From Nitrospirota bacterium (GTDB taxonomy: Bacteria > Nitrospirota > Thermodesulfovibrionia > Thermodesulfovibrionales > JdFR-85): DNA of 33,035 nucleotides. Of the stretch, positions 24,372 through 32,970 are shown in pieces. Positions within the stretch are counted from its first letter, which is position 1. The number at the start of each line of letters is the position of its first letter. The stretch covers positions 1 through 33,035 of the forward strand of contig DRKX01000104.1 of NCBI GenBank assembly GCA_011051565.1. Direction: 5' to 3'. The translations under genes were made by a program, and so were the position numbers. Below the pieces are notes generated by a model, which worked only from the letters and a program-made list of their open reading frames with translations, was not told the origin of the DNA and searched no databases.

Positions 24372-24789
24372 AATCCTTCTTCTTTACCTCCTCCCTCGTT
24401 CTCTCGATCCAGTAACTGCTGCGGGCGTCACGGTCTATCTTCAGTCCGAGCACATCGCGCCCCAGTATCCGTGCAGTAAGCCCCAGAGGAGTGACCACCA
24501 AGAAGAAGAGCACGAATAGAATGACCCTCGTCATGACCCACCCCATCATCAATGCGAGGGTCATCCACGCCTTGTGGAAGGGCTTCAAAACTCCGGGAAG
24601 AAGGAGTCCGAAAGCGAGAAAGACGCCTGATACAGAAAGGAAATACGGATAGAGGTCTCTGCCGCGCCAAAGGAGCACAACGCCGATCAGCCCTGTGACG
24701 GCCCCCATCGTCAGGCCGAAGCTTCGCAGGTCGCTCCTCCGACTCTTGATATTCCTGATCTCTTCAAGAAGCAATGTGCTCTCCCTCAA
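24355..24789 (-). CDS. SxtJ-like small membrane protein
   Basis: A 144-residue protein with about three hydrophobic segments (roughly 25-42, 47-66 and 75-104). A charged C-terminal tail includes ARILGRDVLGLKIDR and YWIERTREEVKKKDYE, the typical end of SxtJ family proteins. It uses a TTG start whose TTGA overlaps the carbamoyltransferase stop by 4 bases. AAGGAG lies 11 bases upstream inside that gene. Although the family is named after saxitoxin clusters, it is common beside carbamoyltransferases outside them. Nothing here suggests toxin synthesis. Confidence 0.82.
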   Translation of the reverse strand: MRESTLLLEEIRNIKSRRSDLRSFGLTMGAVTGLIGVVLLWRGRDLYPYFLSVSGVFLAFGLLLPGVLKPFHKAWMTLALMMGWVMTRVILFVLFFLVVTPLGLTARILGRDVLGLKIDRDARSSYWIERTREEVKKKDYERQF

Positions 24790-26609
24790 TCAAGCTCGAA
24801 CTCCTTGCGCCAGTCTATATCGTCCTCCAGGGGTCTCTGCCTCTTCTTGTCAAGCAGGAAGTTCCCCATTATCAAGTAGTCCATGTTGGTCCGCATGAAA
24901 CACAGGTACGCATCCTCCGGAGTACATACGATCGGCTCACCCCTGACATTGAACGAGGTGTTAATGATCACCGGGCAACCGTACTTCTCGTCGAACCTCT
25001 TTATCATACGGTAGTACAGGGGGTTTGTCTCCGGATCCACTGTCTGCAGCCTGGCGGAATAATCCACATGAGTGACCGCCGGAATGCTGGAGCGTACGAC
25101 GTTCAGCTTGTCGATACCGAAGAGTCTCTTCTCATCGTCCGTCATCTCGCGGCGTATTTCCTTCCTGACCGGGGCGACCAGGAGCATGTATGGACTCTCG
25201 CCGTCGAACTCGAAGAAGTCCGATACCCTCTCCCTCAGCACCGAGGGGGCGAAAGGACGGAAACTCTCGCGGAACTTGATCTTCAGGTTCATCGTCTCCT
25301 GCATCTTCGGAGACCGGGCATCCCCGATGATCGACCGGCTTCCCAGGGCCCGCGGCCCGAACTCCATCCGCCCCTGGAACCAGCCGACCACGTTCTCTCC
25401 GGCAATCAGATCCGCTATCTTCTCGGCAATGTCGTCCTCCCCTTCGAGTTCCGTATACGGGATGTCCCTGCTCTTCAGGTACTCGGCTATGTAGCTGTTT
25501 TCAAAGTGGGGACCGAGGTAGGTCCCGTGCTGAAAGTCCTTCTTTCCGTCGGCCACCCGCGGGTTGTCGAGATACTGGTACCAGGCAAAAAGCGCTGCAC
25601 CGAGGGCACCCCCGGAATCGCCGGCTGCAGGCTGAATCCATATCTCGTCGAAAGGTCCCTCGTTGAGTATCCTCCCGTTGGCAACACAGTTGAGCGCCAC
25701 ACCGCCGGCCAAGCACAGCCTCTTGAGACCGGTCTCCCTGTGTATATGCCTCGACATCCTGAGCATGACCTCCTCGGTAACCTCCTGGACGGATCTCGCC
25801 AGGTCCATGTGCCGCTGCTCGAGGTCGGACTCGGGCCTCCTTGGAGGACCGCCGAACAGCCTGTCAAACCTGCCGTTCGTCATTGTGAGGCCGGCACAGT
25901 AGTTGAAATACTCCATGTTCAGCCTGAAGGAGCCGTCCTCTTTCAGGTCGATCAGCTCCGAGAGGATTACGTCCTTGTACTTAGGCTCTCCATAAGGCGC
26001 CAGTCCCATGACCTTGTACTCGCCCGAGTTGACCTTGAAACCGGTGTAGTATGTGAACGCCGAGTAAAGGAGTCCGAGTGAGTGCGGAAAATGGATCTCG
26101 GAGAGTATCTCTATCCTGTTGCCCCTGCCCACCCCATAACTCGTCGTCGTCCATTCACCGACGCCGTCCACGGTTAGGAAGGCGGCCTCCTGAAATGGTG
26201 ACGGGAAGAACGCAGAAGCCGCATGTGAATAGTGATGCTCCGGAAAAATGATCTTTCCGCTGAACCCGCCGAGTTCCTTCCTGATGAGCTCTTTCATCCA
26301 GAGCTTCTGCTTTATCCACAAGGGGATGGACTTGATGAAGGACTTTATCCCCACAGGGGCATATGCTATGTAGGTCTCTAATATGCGCTCGAACTTGACG
26401 AAGGGCTTTTCATAGAAGGCTACGATGTCTATCCCTTCACCGCTTATCCCTCCTGCCTGAAGGCAGTAGTTGATTGCATTGCCCGGAAAAGAAGGGTCGT
26501 GCTTCTTGCGCGTGAAGCGCTCTTCCTGGGCCGCGGCCGTTATCCGGCCGTCCTGCACCAGTGAAGCTGCGCTGTCATGGTAGAAGGCCGACACCCCCAA
26601 GATATTCAT
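24786..26609 (-). CDS. NodU/CmcH-type O-carbamoyltransferase
   Basis: The 607-residue product has the two-domain architecture of NodU/CmcH/TobZ enzymes, which use carbamoyl phosphate and ATP to O-carbamoylate sugars or antibiotics. The N-terminal Kae1/YgjD-like domain has ILGVSAFYHDSAASLV, EHHYSHAASAFFPS, LTVDGVGEWTT, and LCLAGGVALNCVANGRIL. The C-terminal YrdC-like domain has MEFGPRALGSRSIIGDAR and INTSFNVRGEPIV. It heads the SxtJ-SGNH-DUF5989 cassette and probably modifies an exported polysaccharide or similar product. The upstream region 26610-26739 is AT-rich against a G+C-rich background and likely holds its promoter, although I found no clear -35/-10 pair. Shine-Dalgarno is weak. Confidence 0.92.
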   Translation of the reverse strand: MNILGVSAFYHDSAASLVQDGRITAAAQEERFTRKKHDPSFPGNAINYCLQAGGISGEGIDIVAFYEKPFVKFERILETYIAYAPVGIKSFIKSIPLWIKQKLWMKELIRKELGGFSGKIIFPEHHYSHAASAFFPSPFQEAAFLTVDGVGEWTTTSYGVGRGNRIEILSEIHFPHSLGLLYSAFTYYTGFKVNSGEYKVMGLAPYGEPKYKDVILSELIDLKEDGSFRLNMEYFNYCAGLTMTNGRFDRLFGGPPRRPESDLEQRHMDLARSVQEVTEEVMLRMSRHIHRETGLKRLCLAGGVALNCVANGRILNEGPFDEIWIQPAAGDSGGALGAALFAWYQYLDNPRVADGKKDFQHGTYLGPHFENSYIAEYLKSRDIPYTELEGEDDIAEKIADLIAGENVVGWFQGRMEFGPRALGSRSIIGDARSPKMQETMNLKIKFRESFRPFAPSVLRERVSDFFEFDGESPYMLLVAPVRKEIRREMTDDEKRLFGIDKLNVVRSSIPAVTHVDYSARLQTVDPETNPLYYRMIKRFDEKYGCPVIINTSFNVRGEPIVCTPEDAYLCFMRTNMDYLIMGNFLLDKKRQRPLEDDIDWRKEFELD

Positions 26610-26739
26610 ACTTTCTTCACATTTGTTTGATAGAATATATGAGGGTTGTTTTCAGATAACACTGATTTTCCGTAGATCATACAACATATTAAATAAAGTT
26701 CATAAAAAAAAGCAAGATGCGGGTGTCGACGCCTCATCC

Positions 26740-26769
26740 TTGACACGGTCCCATATCCGGCTGTAATAT
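26740..26769 (+). promoter_or_regulatory. Promoter of the 60-aa protein gene
   Basis: A perfect TTGACA (26740-26745), 18 bases, TAATAT (26764-26769). The predicted start is near 26776, leaving about 9 bases before the first ATG. Confidence 0.45.
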
Positions 26770-26784
26770 GTTAAAGTACGGGTC

Positions 26785-26967
26785 ATGATGGGACTGATCG
26801 GCAAGAGAGTGGTTGTGGAGGCCAACGGCATAACCTACAGGGGCAGGCTCGTGGAGGTAGGTGAGACCGAGGTGCACCTCGAGACCGAACTCGGTTGGGT
26901 CACGCTTCCTACCGACCACGTGGTCGATATAAGGGAGGAAGTGGACGGAGACGTGATACTGGAGTGA
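26785..26967 (+). CDS. Small beta-barrel-like hypothetical protein
   Basis: A 60-residue protein (59 if the second ATG at 26788 is used). The sequence LIGKRVVVEANGITYRGRLV then EVGETEVHLETELGWVTLP alternates like the five short strands of an Sm/SH3-type small barrel, with GxRVVV, YRGxLxxVGE and a final VVDIREEV. This is a fold guess only; I do not recognise a named family. Strong coding character, a good promoter and a stop that abuts the rsmE stop (26967/26968) argue that the gene is real. It has only a weak GGG as Shine-Dalgarno and a very short leader. Confidence 0.65.
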   Translation: MMGLIGKRVVVEANGITYRGRLVEVGETEVHLETELGWVTLPTDHVVDIREEVDGDVILE

Positions 26968-27747
26968 TCACCCTGCGGCCTCGGAACGGCGGCCAGCGGT
27001 TGATCCTGTGGAGAGGGCTGAAGCAGTCGGGGCGAGGTCTCCGAAGACGAACTGCAGTATTGCAGCCCCGGCTATCGAGGCTGTCTCGGCCCGCAATATC
27101 CGCCTGCCGAGCCCTCCGGTCACAAAACCCTCTGCCTCTGCCTGCTGCACCTCATCGGCCGTGAAGCCGCCTTCAGGCCCAACCATGTAGTATGCAACCG
27201 GGCACTTGACCTGTACTGGAAGGTCAAGCCCCTTCTCTTCACCCTCGTGAAAGAGGACCTTCAGGGCCCCATCCCCGATACAGCCGAAGACATCCTCCAG
27301 CCTGCAGACATCGTGAACCTCGGGCACGCTCAGCCTCCCGGACTGTCTCGTCGCCTCCTCAGCCACCCGTCTCCAGTGATCGAGCTTTCTGCTGAACCGC
27401 ACCTGTGACCTGCCGGTCACAACAGGGAATATCTCGTTTATGCCGAGTTCAGTCGTCTTCTGAATCACGAGGTCCATCTTGTCGCCCTTCAGGAGTCCCT
27501 GTATCAGTACGAGGCGGAGCGGAGACTCGGTCTCCAAGGAGCATATGCCCATGACATCAAGCACGAGGTGTTTCCTGCCCGCCCTTCTCACAACCGTCTT
27601 CAGGGCAAGCCCCCTGCCGTCGAGGACCGTGACCTCCTCGCCCGGGGCGAGCCTGAGCACATCCCTGAGGTACCTGAGGTTCCGGCCCGTGACGGTCAGT
27701 TCCCTGTCGTCAGGCCCTATGGAGGTGAGGACTATGCGAGGCGGCAT
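26968..27747 (-). CDS. rsmE: 16S rRNA m3U1498 methyltransferase
   Basis: RsmE methylates N3 of U1498 in 16S rRNA with S-adenosylmethionine. The 259-residue SPOUT-class product has an N-terminal PUA-like domain (LTVTGRNLRYLRDVLRLAPG) and the knot region with LIQGLLKGDKMDLVIQKTTE and LGINEIFPVVTGRSQ. The SAM-binding YYMVGPEGGFTADEVQQAEA and LGRRILRAETASIAGAAIL follow. The tail of about 20 residues after FVFGDLA looks unstructured. GAGGGG lies 5 bases before the ATG. It follows dnaJ by 106 bases that contain no gene I can see. This is a common neighbourhood. Confidence 0.95.
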   Translation of the reverse strand: MPPRIVLTSIGPDDRELTVTGRNLRYLRDVLRLAPGEEVTVLDGRGLALKTVVRRAGRKHLVLDVMGICSLETESPLRLVLIQGLLKGDKMDLVIQKTTELGINEIFPVVTGRSQVRFSRKLDHWRRVAEEATRQSGRLSVPEVHDVCRLEDVFGCIGDGALKVLFHEGEEKGLDLPVQVKCPVAYYMVGPEGGFTADEVQQAEAEGFVTGGLGRRILRAETASIAGAAILQFVFGDLAPTASALSTGSTAGRRSEAAG

Positions 27748-27853
27748 GACAACCCCTCTTCCTGGAATCTGCTGTTGCAGTGAAGGCGACCCGCTGTCAG
27801 ATGACCGGATGTGAACAGGTGATGATCAGCACCCGTAAAAAGAACGAGGTTGA

Positions 27854-28948
27854 TTACGAGAAAAACTCCTTCAGCTTCTCCACGAATCCCCTCTGCACCT
27901 CGTCACCGCTCAAGCTTGCGAACTCCTCGAGCAGTTCCCTCTGTCGGCGGGTTATCTTCTTGGGTACGTCGATGTATATCCTGACGATCAGGTTGCCCCG
28001 CGAGTGACCGCCGAGCCTCGGCACACCGCAGCCCTTGATGACGAACTCCTTGCCGGACTGTGTGCCCGGGGGTATTCTTAGCTTCTCGCTGCCGTACAGG
28101 GTCGGCACCTCGATCTCTGCACCGAGCACGGCCTGGGTGAAGCTGACCGGCACGTCGCAGTACAGGTTCAACCCTTCACGCTTGAAGAACTTGTGCGGCT
28201 TTACGGTCACGACTATGTAAAGGTCGCCGGGAGGACCGCCGTTCGAGCCGGGCTCGCCCTCTCCGGACATCCTGAGGCGCGACCCTGTGTCGACTCCTGC
28301 AGGTACTTTGACCGAGAGGGTCCTGAACTTCCTCACCCTGCCGTCTCCGCCGCACTCCGGACACGGGGTCGTGATGAAGCGGCCGCTCCCACCGCATCTG
28401 CTGCAAGTCCTCGTCACCGAGAAGAATCCCTGCTGGAACCTCCTCTGCCCCGATCCATTGCAGTCGGGGCAGGTGACGGGCTCATGACCGGGCTTGGCTC
28501 CGCTGCCCCTGCAGAGGCCGCAGGTCTGCCAGCTCGGCAGCTTGAGTTCCTTCTCAACCCCCTTTACGGCCTCCTCGAGGCTGACCGTGAGGTCATAGCG
28601 CAGGTCAGCCCCCCTCGTCGCCCTCTGCCTTCCGTGACCGGCGAACGTCCCGAAGAAGTCTCCGAAGAAGTCTTCGAATATATCCGAGAAATTCGCACTG
28701 AAGGGCCCGAAACCAGCGCCGGCGCCTCCCATGCCGTCGGGAGAGCCGTAGCGGTCGTAGTTGGACCTCTTCTCAGGGTCACTCAGGCAGGCGTAGGCCT
28801 CGTTGATCTCCTTGAACTTGTCTTCCGCCTCTTTATCCTCGGGATTCCTGTCGGGATGATACTTCATCGCGAGCCTTCTGAAGGCCCGTTTCATCTCATC
28901 CTCGGTGGCATCCCGGTTCACACCCAGTATCTTGTAGTAATCCTTCAT
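27854..28948 (-). CDS. dnaJ: Chaperone protein DnaJ (Hsp40)
   Basis: DnaJ delivers substrates to DnaK and stimulates its ATPase. The 364-residue product has a J domain at 1-68 with HPD at 31-33 and a Gly/Phe-rich segment (72-105, including FSDIFEDFFGDFFG). Four zinc-finger repeats follow: CGLCRGSG at 143, CPDCNGSG at 160, CSRCGGSG at 182 and CPECGGDG at 196. Then come the two beta-barrel substrate-binding domains and a dimerisation end. It is a full type I DnaJ. I see no Shine-Dalgarno in front of the ATG (TTCCATAACATA precedes it), which is odd for a distal operon gene. It lies 91 bases after dnaK. Confidence 0.97.
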   Translation of the reverse strand: MKDYYKILGVNRDATEDEMKRAFRRLAMKYHPDRNPEDKEAEDKFKEINEAYACLSDPEKRSNYDRYGSPDGMGGAGAGFGPFSANFSDIFEDFFGDFFGTFAGHGRQRATRGADLRYDLTVSLEEAVKGVEKELKLPSWQTCGLCRGSGAKPGHEPVTCPDCNGSGQRRFQQGFFSVTRTCSRCGGSGRFITTPCPECGGDGRVRKFRTLSVKVPAGVDTGSRLRMSGEGEPGSNGGPPGDLYIVVTVKPHKFFKREGLNLYCDVPVSFTQAVLGAEIEVPTLYGSEKLRIPPGTQSGKEFVIKGCGVPRLGGHSRGNLIVRIYIDVPKKITRRQRELLEEFASLSGDEVQRGFVEKLKEFFS

Positions 28949-29039
28949 TATGTTATGGAACGAAATCGTCCTCTCTCTTCTTTTCCTTGAGACATCGGGC
29001 GGGGCGGAAGCGGTCCCTCACCCGACATCAACAGTCAGT

Positions 29040-30965
29040 TCACGACTTGTCCTTGTCCACGTCTTCGAACTCGGCCTCGACCACTTCCTCCTCGGCCGAC
29101 TTGCCGTCGTCGCTCTTTTCGGCGGATGCCCCTGCACCCGCGGCCTCCTGCTGCGCCTGTGCCCCCTTGTAGAGGTGCTCAGCGAGTTTGTAAGACGACT
29201 GGGTCAACCGCTCGACCGCGGACTTTATCTCTGACACGTCCGTGCTCGTCTCCTTGACCTTCCTGCAGTTCTCGAGAGCCTCTTCGATCTCCTTCTTCTC
29301 CTCTTCGGTGATCTTGTCGCCGTACTCCTTCAGGGATTTCTCCACGCTGTAGACGAGATTGTCGGCCTCGTTCTTGGCCTCTGCGAGCGCCCTCTTCCGC
29401 CTGTCCTCTTCTGCATGTTCTTCAGCGTCACGGGCCATCCTCTTTATCTCATCCTCTGTGAGACCGCTCGACGCCGTTATCCTTATGGACTGCTCCTTGC
29501 CGGTACCGAGGTCCTTGGCCGAGACATGCAGTATCCCGTTTGCATCGATATCGAAGGTGACCTCGATCTGCGGCACCCCTCTCGGTGCAGGAGGAATGCC
29601 AACGAGCTCGAACACACCGAGCAGCTTGTTATCCGCGGCCATCTCCCTCTCGCCCTGGTAGACCTTGATGGTCACTGCAGGCTGATTGTCGGTCGCCGTC
29701 GAGAATATCTGGCTCTTCTTCGTCGGAATAGTGGTGTTTCTCTCGATTATCTTCGTGAACACACCGCCGAGAGTCTCTATTCCGAGCGACAGAGGGGTCA
29801 CGTCGAGGAGGAGCACCTCCTTCACCTCTCCCTTGAGCACGGCCGCCTGGATGGCTGCTCCGATCGCAACCGCCTCGTCCGGGTTGATCGTCTTGTTGGG
29901 GTCCTTGCCGAAAATCTTCCTCACGACCTCCTGGACCTTCGGCGTCCTCGTCTGTCCGCCGATGAGAAGGACCTCGTCGATGTCCTTCTCCGTGAGCTTT
30001 GCGTCTTCGAGCGCCCTCTTGCAAGGACCGGACGTCTTCTCGATGAGGTCGGAGACGAGCTGCTCGAACTTCGCCTTTGTGAGCTTCATCACGAGGTGTT
30101 TCGGACCTGTTGCATCCGCGGTTATGAACGGAAGGTTGATCTCCGTCTCCACGGCGGTGGAGAGCTCTATCTTCGCCTTTTCCGCCGCCTCTTTCAGCCT
30201 CTGCAGGGCCATCCTGTCCTGCCTCAGGTCGATCCCCTGGTCCTTCTTGAACTCCTCGACCAGCCAGTCTATGATCCTGAGGTCGAAGTCGTCGCCGCCG
30301 AGGAATGTGTCGCCGCTTGTGGAGTGCACCTCGATGACCCCTTCTCCGATTTCGAGAATCGAGATGTCGAAGGTGCCACCGCCGAGGTCGTATACAGCGA
30401 CCTTCTCTTCGGCCTTCTTGTCGAGCCCGTAGGCAAGGGCCGCCGCCGTTGGCTCGTTGATTATCCTGAGGACGTTGAGGCCTGCGATCTTGCCCGCATC
30501 CTTCGTCGCCTGCCTCTGGCTGTCGTCGAAATAGGCGGGCACGGTTATGACTGCATCGCTCACGGGCTCTCCGAGATAATCCTCAGCGGCCTGCTTCAGT
30601 TTCTGAAGGATCATCGCGGATATCTCCGGCGGGGAGTACTTCTTGCCGCGGGCCTCCACGTGCGCATCCCCGTTTGCAGCCGGGACGATCTTGTACGGCA
30701 GCCTCTTCATGGCCTCCTTGACCTCGGCCGAGTCGTACTTGCGTCCCATGAGCCTCTTTATAGAAAATATGGTATTCTCAGGGTTCGTAATAGCCTGACG
30801 TTTCGCTATCTGGCCGACCAGCCTCTCCCCCTTCTCGGTAAAGGCGACCACCGAGGGGGTCGTACGGCTCCCCTCCTGGTTCGGAATCACCACCGGCTCT
30901 CCACCCTGCACAACTGCGACAACGGAGTTCGTCGTCCCAAGGTCTATACCAATCGCTTTGCCCAT
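29040..30965 (-). CDS. dnaK: Chaperone protein DnaK (Hsp70)
   Basis: DnaK is the ATP-dependent Hsp70 chaperone that binds unfolded segments. The 641-residue product starts [20 protein letters not shown]. It has [29 protein letters not shown], the linker [18 protein letters not shown], the substrate-binding domain, a helical lid, and the acidic C-terminus [16 protein letters not shown] used for co-chaperone binding. AGGAGG lies 9-10 bases before the ATG. Very long open frames on the opposite strand (up to about 590 codons) reflect dnaK codon bias and are not genes. It lies 77 bases after grpE. Confidence 0.98.
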   Translation of the reverse strand: MGKAIGIDLGTTNSVVAVVQGGEPVVIPNQEGSRTTPSVVAFTEKGERLVGQIAKRQAITNPENTIFSIKRLMGRKYDSAEVKEAMKRLPYKIVPAANGDAHVEARGKKYSPPEISAMILQKLKQAAEDYLGEPVSDAVITVPAYFDDSQRQATKDAGKIAGLNVLRIINEPTAAALAYGLDKKAEEKVAVYDLGGGTFDISILEIGEGVIEVHSTSGDTFLGGDDFDLRIIDWLVEEFKKDQGIDLRQDRMALQRLKEAAEKAKIELSTAVETEINLPFITADATGPKHLVMKLTKAKFEQLVSDLIEKTSGPCKRALEDAKLTEKDIDEVLLIGGQTRTPKVQEVVRKIFGKDPNKTINPDEAVAIGAAIQAAVLKGEVKEVLLLDVTPLSLGIETLGGVFTKIIERNTTIPTKKSQIFSTATDNQPAVTIKVYQGEREMAADNKLLGVFELVGIPPAPRGVPQIEVTFDIDANGILHVSAKDLGTGKEQSIRITASSGLTEDEIKRMARDAEEHAEEDRRKRALAEAKNEADNLVYSVEKSLKEYGDKITEEEKKEIEEALENCRKVKETSTDVSEIKSAVERLTQSSYKLAEHLYKGAQAQQEAAGAGASAEKSDDGKSAEEEVVEAEFEDVDKDKS

Positions 30966-31042
30966 GATATCTACTCCTCCTTTGCTTCTTCTGTGTATTC
31001 AGACACCCGACCGTTACCGATCGCTTCCACGGCAGACCCGCG

Positions 31043-31615
31043 TCAGTTCTTTTCAGGCTCCGTCTTCTTGGAGACCGCCACAAGCGACGGCCTTATCGTC
31101 CTGTCCTTGAACATGTATCCCTTCCTGTACTCTTCCACCACGGTCTTGTCCTCCACGTCGCTCCTCTCCACCTGACTCATCGCATGATGATACGCAGGGT
31201 CGAAAGGCTTTCCGACCGCCTCTATCTCGCTTATGCCGTACTTGTTCAAAATCTTCCTGAACTCCTTCAGGGTGAGTTCAACACCCTGAAGCAGGCTCTC
31301 TGCAGATACGTCCTTCTCTGCATGCTGAACCGCCATCTCGAGGTTGTCCAGCACCGTGAGCAGCTCCTGCAGAAGCGGCTCGGTGCCGTACTTGAGCATC
31401 TCCTCCTTGTCCTTCTGGACCCTCTTCTTGTAGTTCTCGAACTCTGCATAGAGCCTCAGATACCGCTCCTTGCTCTCGGAGAGCTCGGCCTCCAGCTCCC
31501 TGACCCTCTCCTCGATCGGCTGTTCAACGGGCATCACCTCTTCGGGTTCTTCCTTCTTCTCCTCCACGGGATGCTCTTCCTTTATCTCGAGGTCTTTCAT
31601 CTCTCTCTTCTCCAC
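31043..31615 (-). CDS. grpE: Nucleotide exchange factor GrpE
   Basis: GrpE releases ADP from DnaK and acts as a heat sensor through its long coiled coil. The 190-residue product has a very acidic N-terminus (KEEHPVEEKKEEPEEV) and a coiled coil at about 30-90 (RVRELEAELSESKERYLRLY). The GrpE core has AEFENYKKRVQKDKEE and ends with the beta domain (VGKPFDPAYHHAMSQVE, YRKGYMFKDRTIRPSLVAVS). I use GTG 31615, 5 bases after AAGGAGGT; an ATG at 31600 also has a GGAG in front. It overlaps hrcA by 19 bases. Confidence 0.96.
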   Translation of the reverse strand: MEKREMKDLEIKEEHPVEEKKEEPEEVMPVEQPIEERVRELEAELSESKERYLRLYAEFENYKKRVQKDKEEMLKYGTEPLLQELLTVLDNLEMAVQHAEKDVSAESLLQGVELTLKEFRKILNKYGISEIEAVGKPFDPAYHHAMSQVERSDVEDKTVVEEYRKGYMFKDRTIRPSLVAVSKKTEPEKN

Positions 31616-32673
31616 TGCCTACCTCCTTCGTCCAAGATTTTAGTCAGGTATCTCGCCGTCACGTCCACGAGCGATATTGCGGAAGAGTAGTCCATCCTTG
31701 TAGGCCCTATTATCCCGACGACACCTGCCGGCTTGTCCCCCTCCTTGTAAGTAGACGCGATGATGCTCATCGCCTTCATCTCTTCGATGGTGTTCTCAGT
31801 ACCGATTATAACCTGAACCCCCTCCTCATTGGCAAGACTGTCTATCAGCTTTATGACCGCATGCTTGTCCTCTATCGTCCTCGAAAGCTCCTTCACCTTC
31901 TCCACATCGGAGAACTCCGGCAGTTCAAGTATCTCGGAAAGGCCGGAGATGAAGACGTTGGACCCGTAACAGGCGACGACGTCTCCACAGAGGCTGAGCG
32001 CCCTCGATATGAGAGAGTCGCACAGTGCCTTGTCCCTCGCCATCTCGTCGAAGAGACACCGCCTTATCTCCTTAATGGTATAGCCCGAGAACTCGCGGTT
32101 GAGATAACGGGCGATCTTGTTCAGGTCGTTCCGTGAGAAAGAGAAACTGTTCTTGAGTATCTTATGTTTGATTATACCCTCATTCGTGAATAAAATCACG
32201 GCTATCCTGTCATCACTGTAAGGGAAGAGCTCAATGCGCCTCAGGGTGCTGCCGTCAGGCCCGGGAGAGACCGCGATACCAAGGTAGTGCGAGTGGGTCG
32301 AGAGGGTCCTCGTCGTCTCGTCCAGCAGCGTGTAGATGTCCTCCCGCAGGTCGTCGAGCCTCTTGGTCAACGACTCGATGAGTTCCTCGTGAACAGAGAC
32401 GTTCTCCTCCATCTCGTCCATGAGGTTCTCCACATAGAACCTGTAGCCCTTGTCCGTGGGAATCCTGCCCGCAGATGTGTGGGGCTGGCTCAGAAAGCCC
32501 ATGTCCTCGAGGTCCGCCATGATATTCCTTATGGTGGCGGGCGAGAAGTCGAAAGCGTATTTCCTCGTTACATACCTCGAACCGACTGGGTCGGGGTTGT
32601 TTATGTAGCTGTGAATAACGGCCCAGAGAACCTTTATACTCCTCTCGTCAAGCATGTCCCGATCGTCAGGCAT
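31597..32673 (-). CDS. hrcA: Heat-inducible transcription repressor HrcA
   Basis: HrcA binds the CIRCE operator and represses chaperone operons; GroEL keeps it folded, coupling repression to chaperone demand. The 358-residue product has an N-terminal winged helix (VLWAVIHSYINNPDPVGSRY, FSPATIRNIMADLEDMGFLS, PHTSAGRIPTDKGYRFYV). The GAF-like and inserted domain follow, with the C-terminal IIGPTRMDYSSAISLVDVTA characteristic of the family. It is the first gene of the operon, and the CIRCE element lies about 160 bases upstream, indicating autoregulation. GAGGTG lies 11 bases before the ATG. A second ATG 18 bases downstream is possible. Confidence 0.97.
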   Translation of the reverse strand: MPDDRDMLDERSIKVLWAVIHSYINNPDPVGSRYVTRKYAFDFSPATIRNIMADLEDMGFLSQPHTSAGRIPTDKGYRFYVENLMDEMEENVSVHEELIESLTKRLDDLREDIYTLLDETTRTLSTHSHYLGIAVSPGPDGSTLRRIELFPYSDDRIAVILFTNEGIIKHKILKNSFSFSRNDLNKIARYLNREFSGYTIKEIRRCLFDEMARDKALCDSLISRALSLCGDVVACYGSNVFISGLSEILELPEFSDVEKVKELSRTIEDKHAVIKLIDSLANEEGVQVIIGTENTIEEMKAMSIIASTYKEGDKPAGVVGIIGPTRMDYSSAISLVDVTARYLTKILDEGGRQWRRER

Positions 32674-32791
32674 CTTTAGAGCTTCACCTCTGTGTATGGG
32701 ATTTCCTGCAATACATACTCGACTCGCTCGTAGACCGCCTCGGGAAGAACGGAAAACCTTCGCCCCTGCGTTGAGGCGCCTGTATCGAGGT

Positions 32792-32821
32792 ATTATAAAA
32801 ACATTCCCACAGGCGGTGCAA
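32792..32821 (-). promoter_or_regulatory. Second promoter of the heat-shock operon, downstream of CIRCE
   Basis: On the minus strand TTGCAC (32821-32816), 18 bases, and a perfect TATAAT (32797-32792). Transcription would start near 32785, so these mRNAs would not contain CIRCE. Confidence 0.45.
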
Positions 32822-32829
32822 ACACCCGC

Positions 32830-32856
32830 TTAGCACTCCCCATGGGAGAGTGCTAA
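32830..32856 (-). promoter_or_regulatory. CIRCE operator (HrcA binding site)
   Basis: TTAGCACTC, 9 bases, GAGTGCTAA: a perfect match to the CIRCE consensus. It directly follows the -10 box of the upstream promoter, so bound HrcA would block transcription of hrcA-grpE-dnaK-dnaJ. Confidence 0.97.
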
Positions 32857-32858
32857 TA

Positions 32859-32887
32859 ATTTAACAATTTTTTCGGTTGTCTGTCAA
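32859..32887 (-). promoter_or_regulatory. CIRCE-controlled promoter of hrcA operon
   Basis: A perfect TTGACA (32887-32882), a 17-base spacer and TTAAAT (32864-32859) on the minus strand. The predicted start falls inside CIRCE. Confidence 0.7.
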
Positions 32888-32941
32888 GGACCCGGCATTC
32901 CTCAAAAATAATCTACACGAAGGGGAGTAGTTTACTCATAA

Positions 32942-32970
32942 TTGACAAATGGGGCAACCATCCCTTAAAC
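32942..32970 (+). promoter_or_regulatory. Candidate promoter of the right-edge gene
   Basis: TTGACA (32942-32947), 17 bases, TTAAAC (32965-32970). The -35 is perfect, the -10 poor. It faces away from the hrcA operon. Confidence 0.35.

Noticed and set aside
24774-26081. A 435-codon plus-strand frame opposite the carbamoyltransferase.
   Set aside because: Mirror of a strongly recognised gene; no start signal or family features.
29415-31175. A 586-codon open frame on the plus strand opposite dnaK and grpE.
   Set aside because: This is a familiar artefact of biased third-position G+C in dnaK. The encoded sequence is Arg/Leu/Val-rich without domain features.
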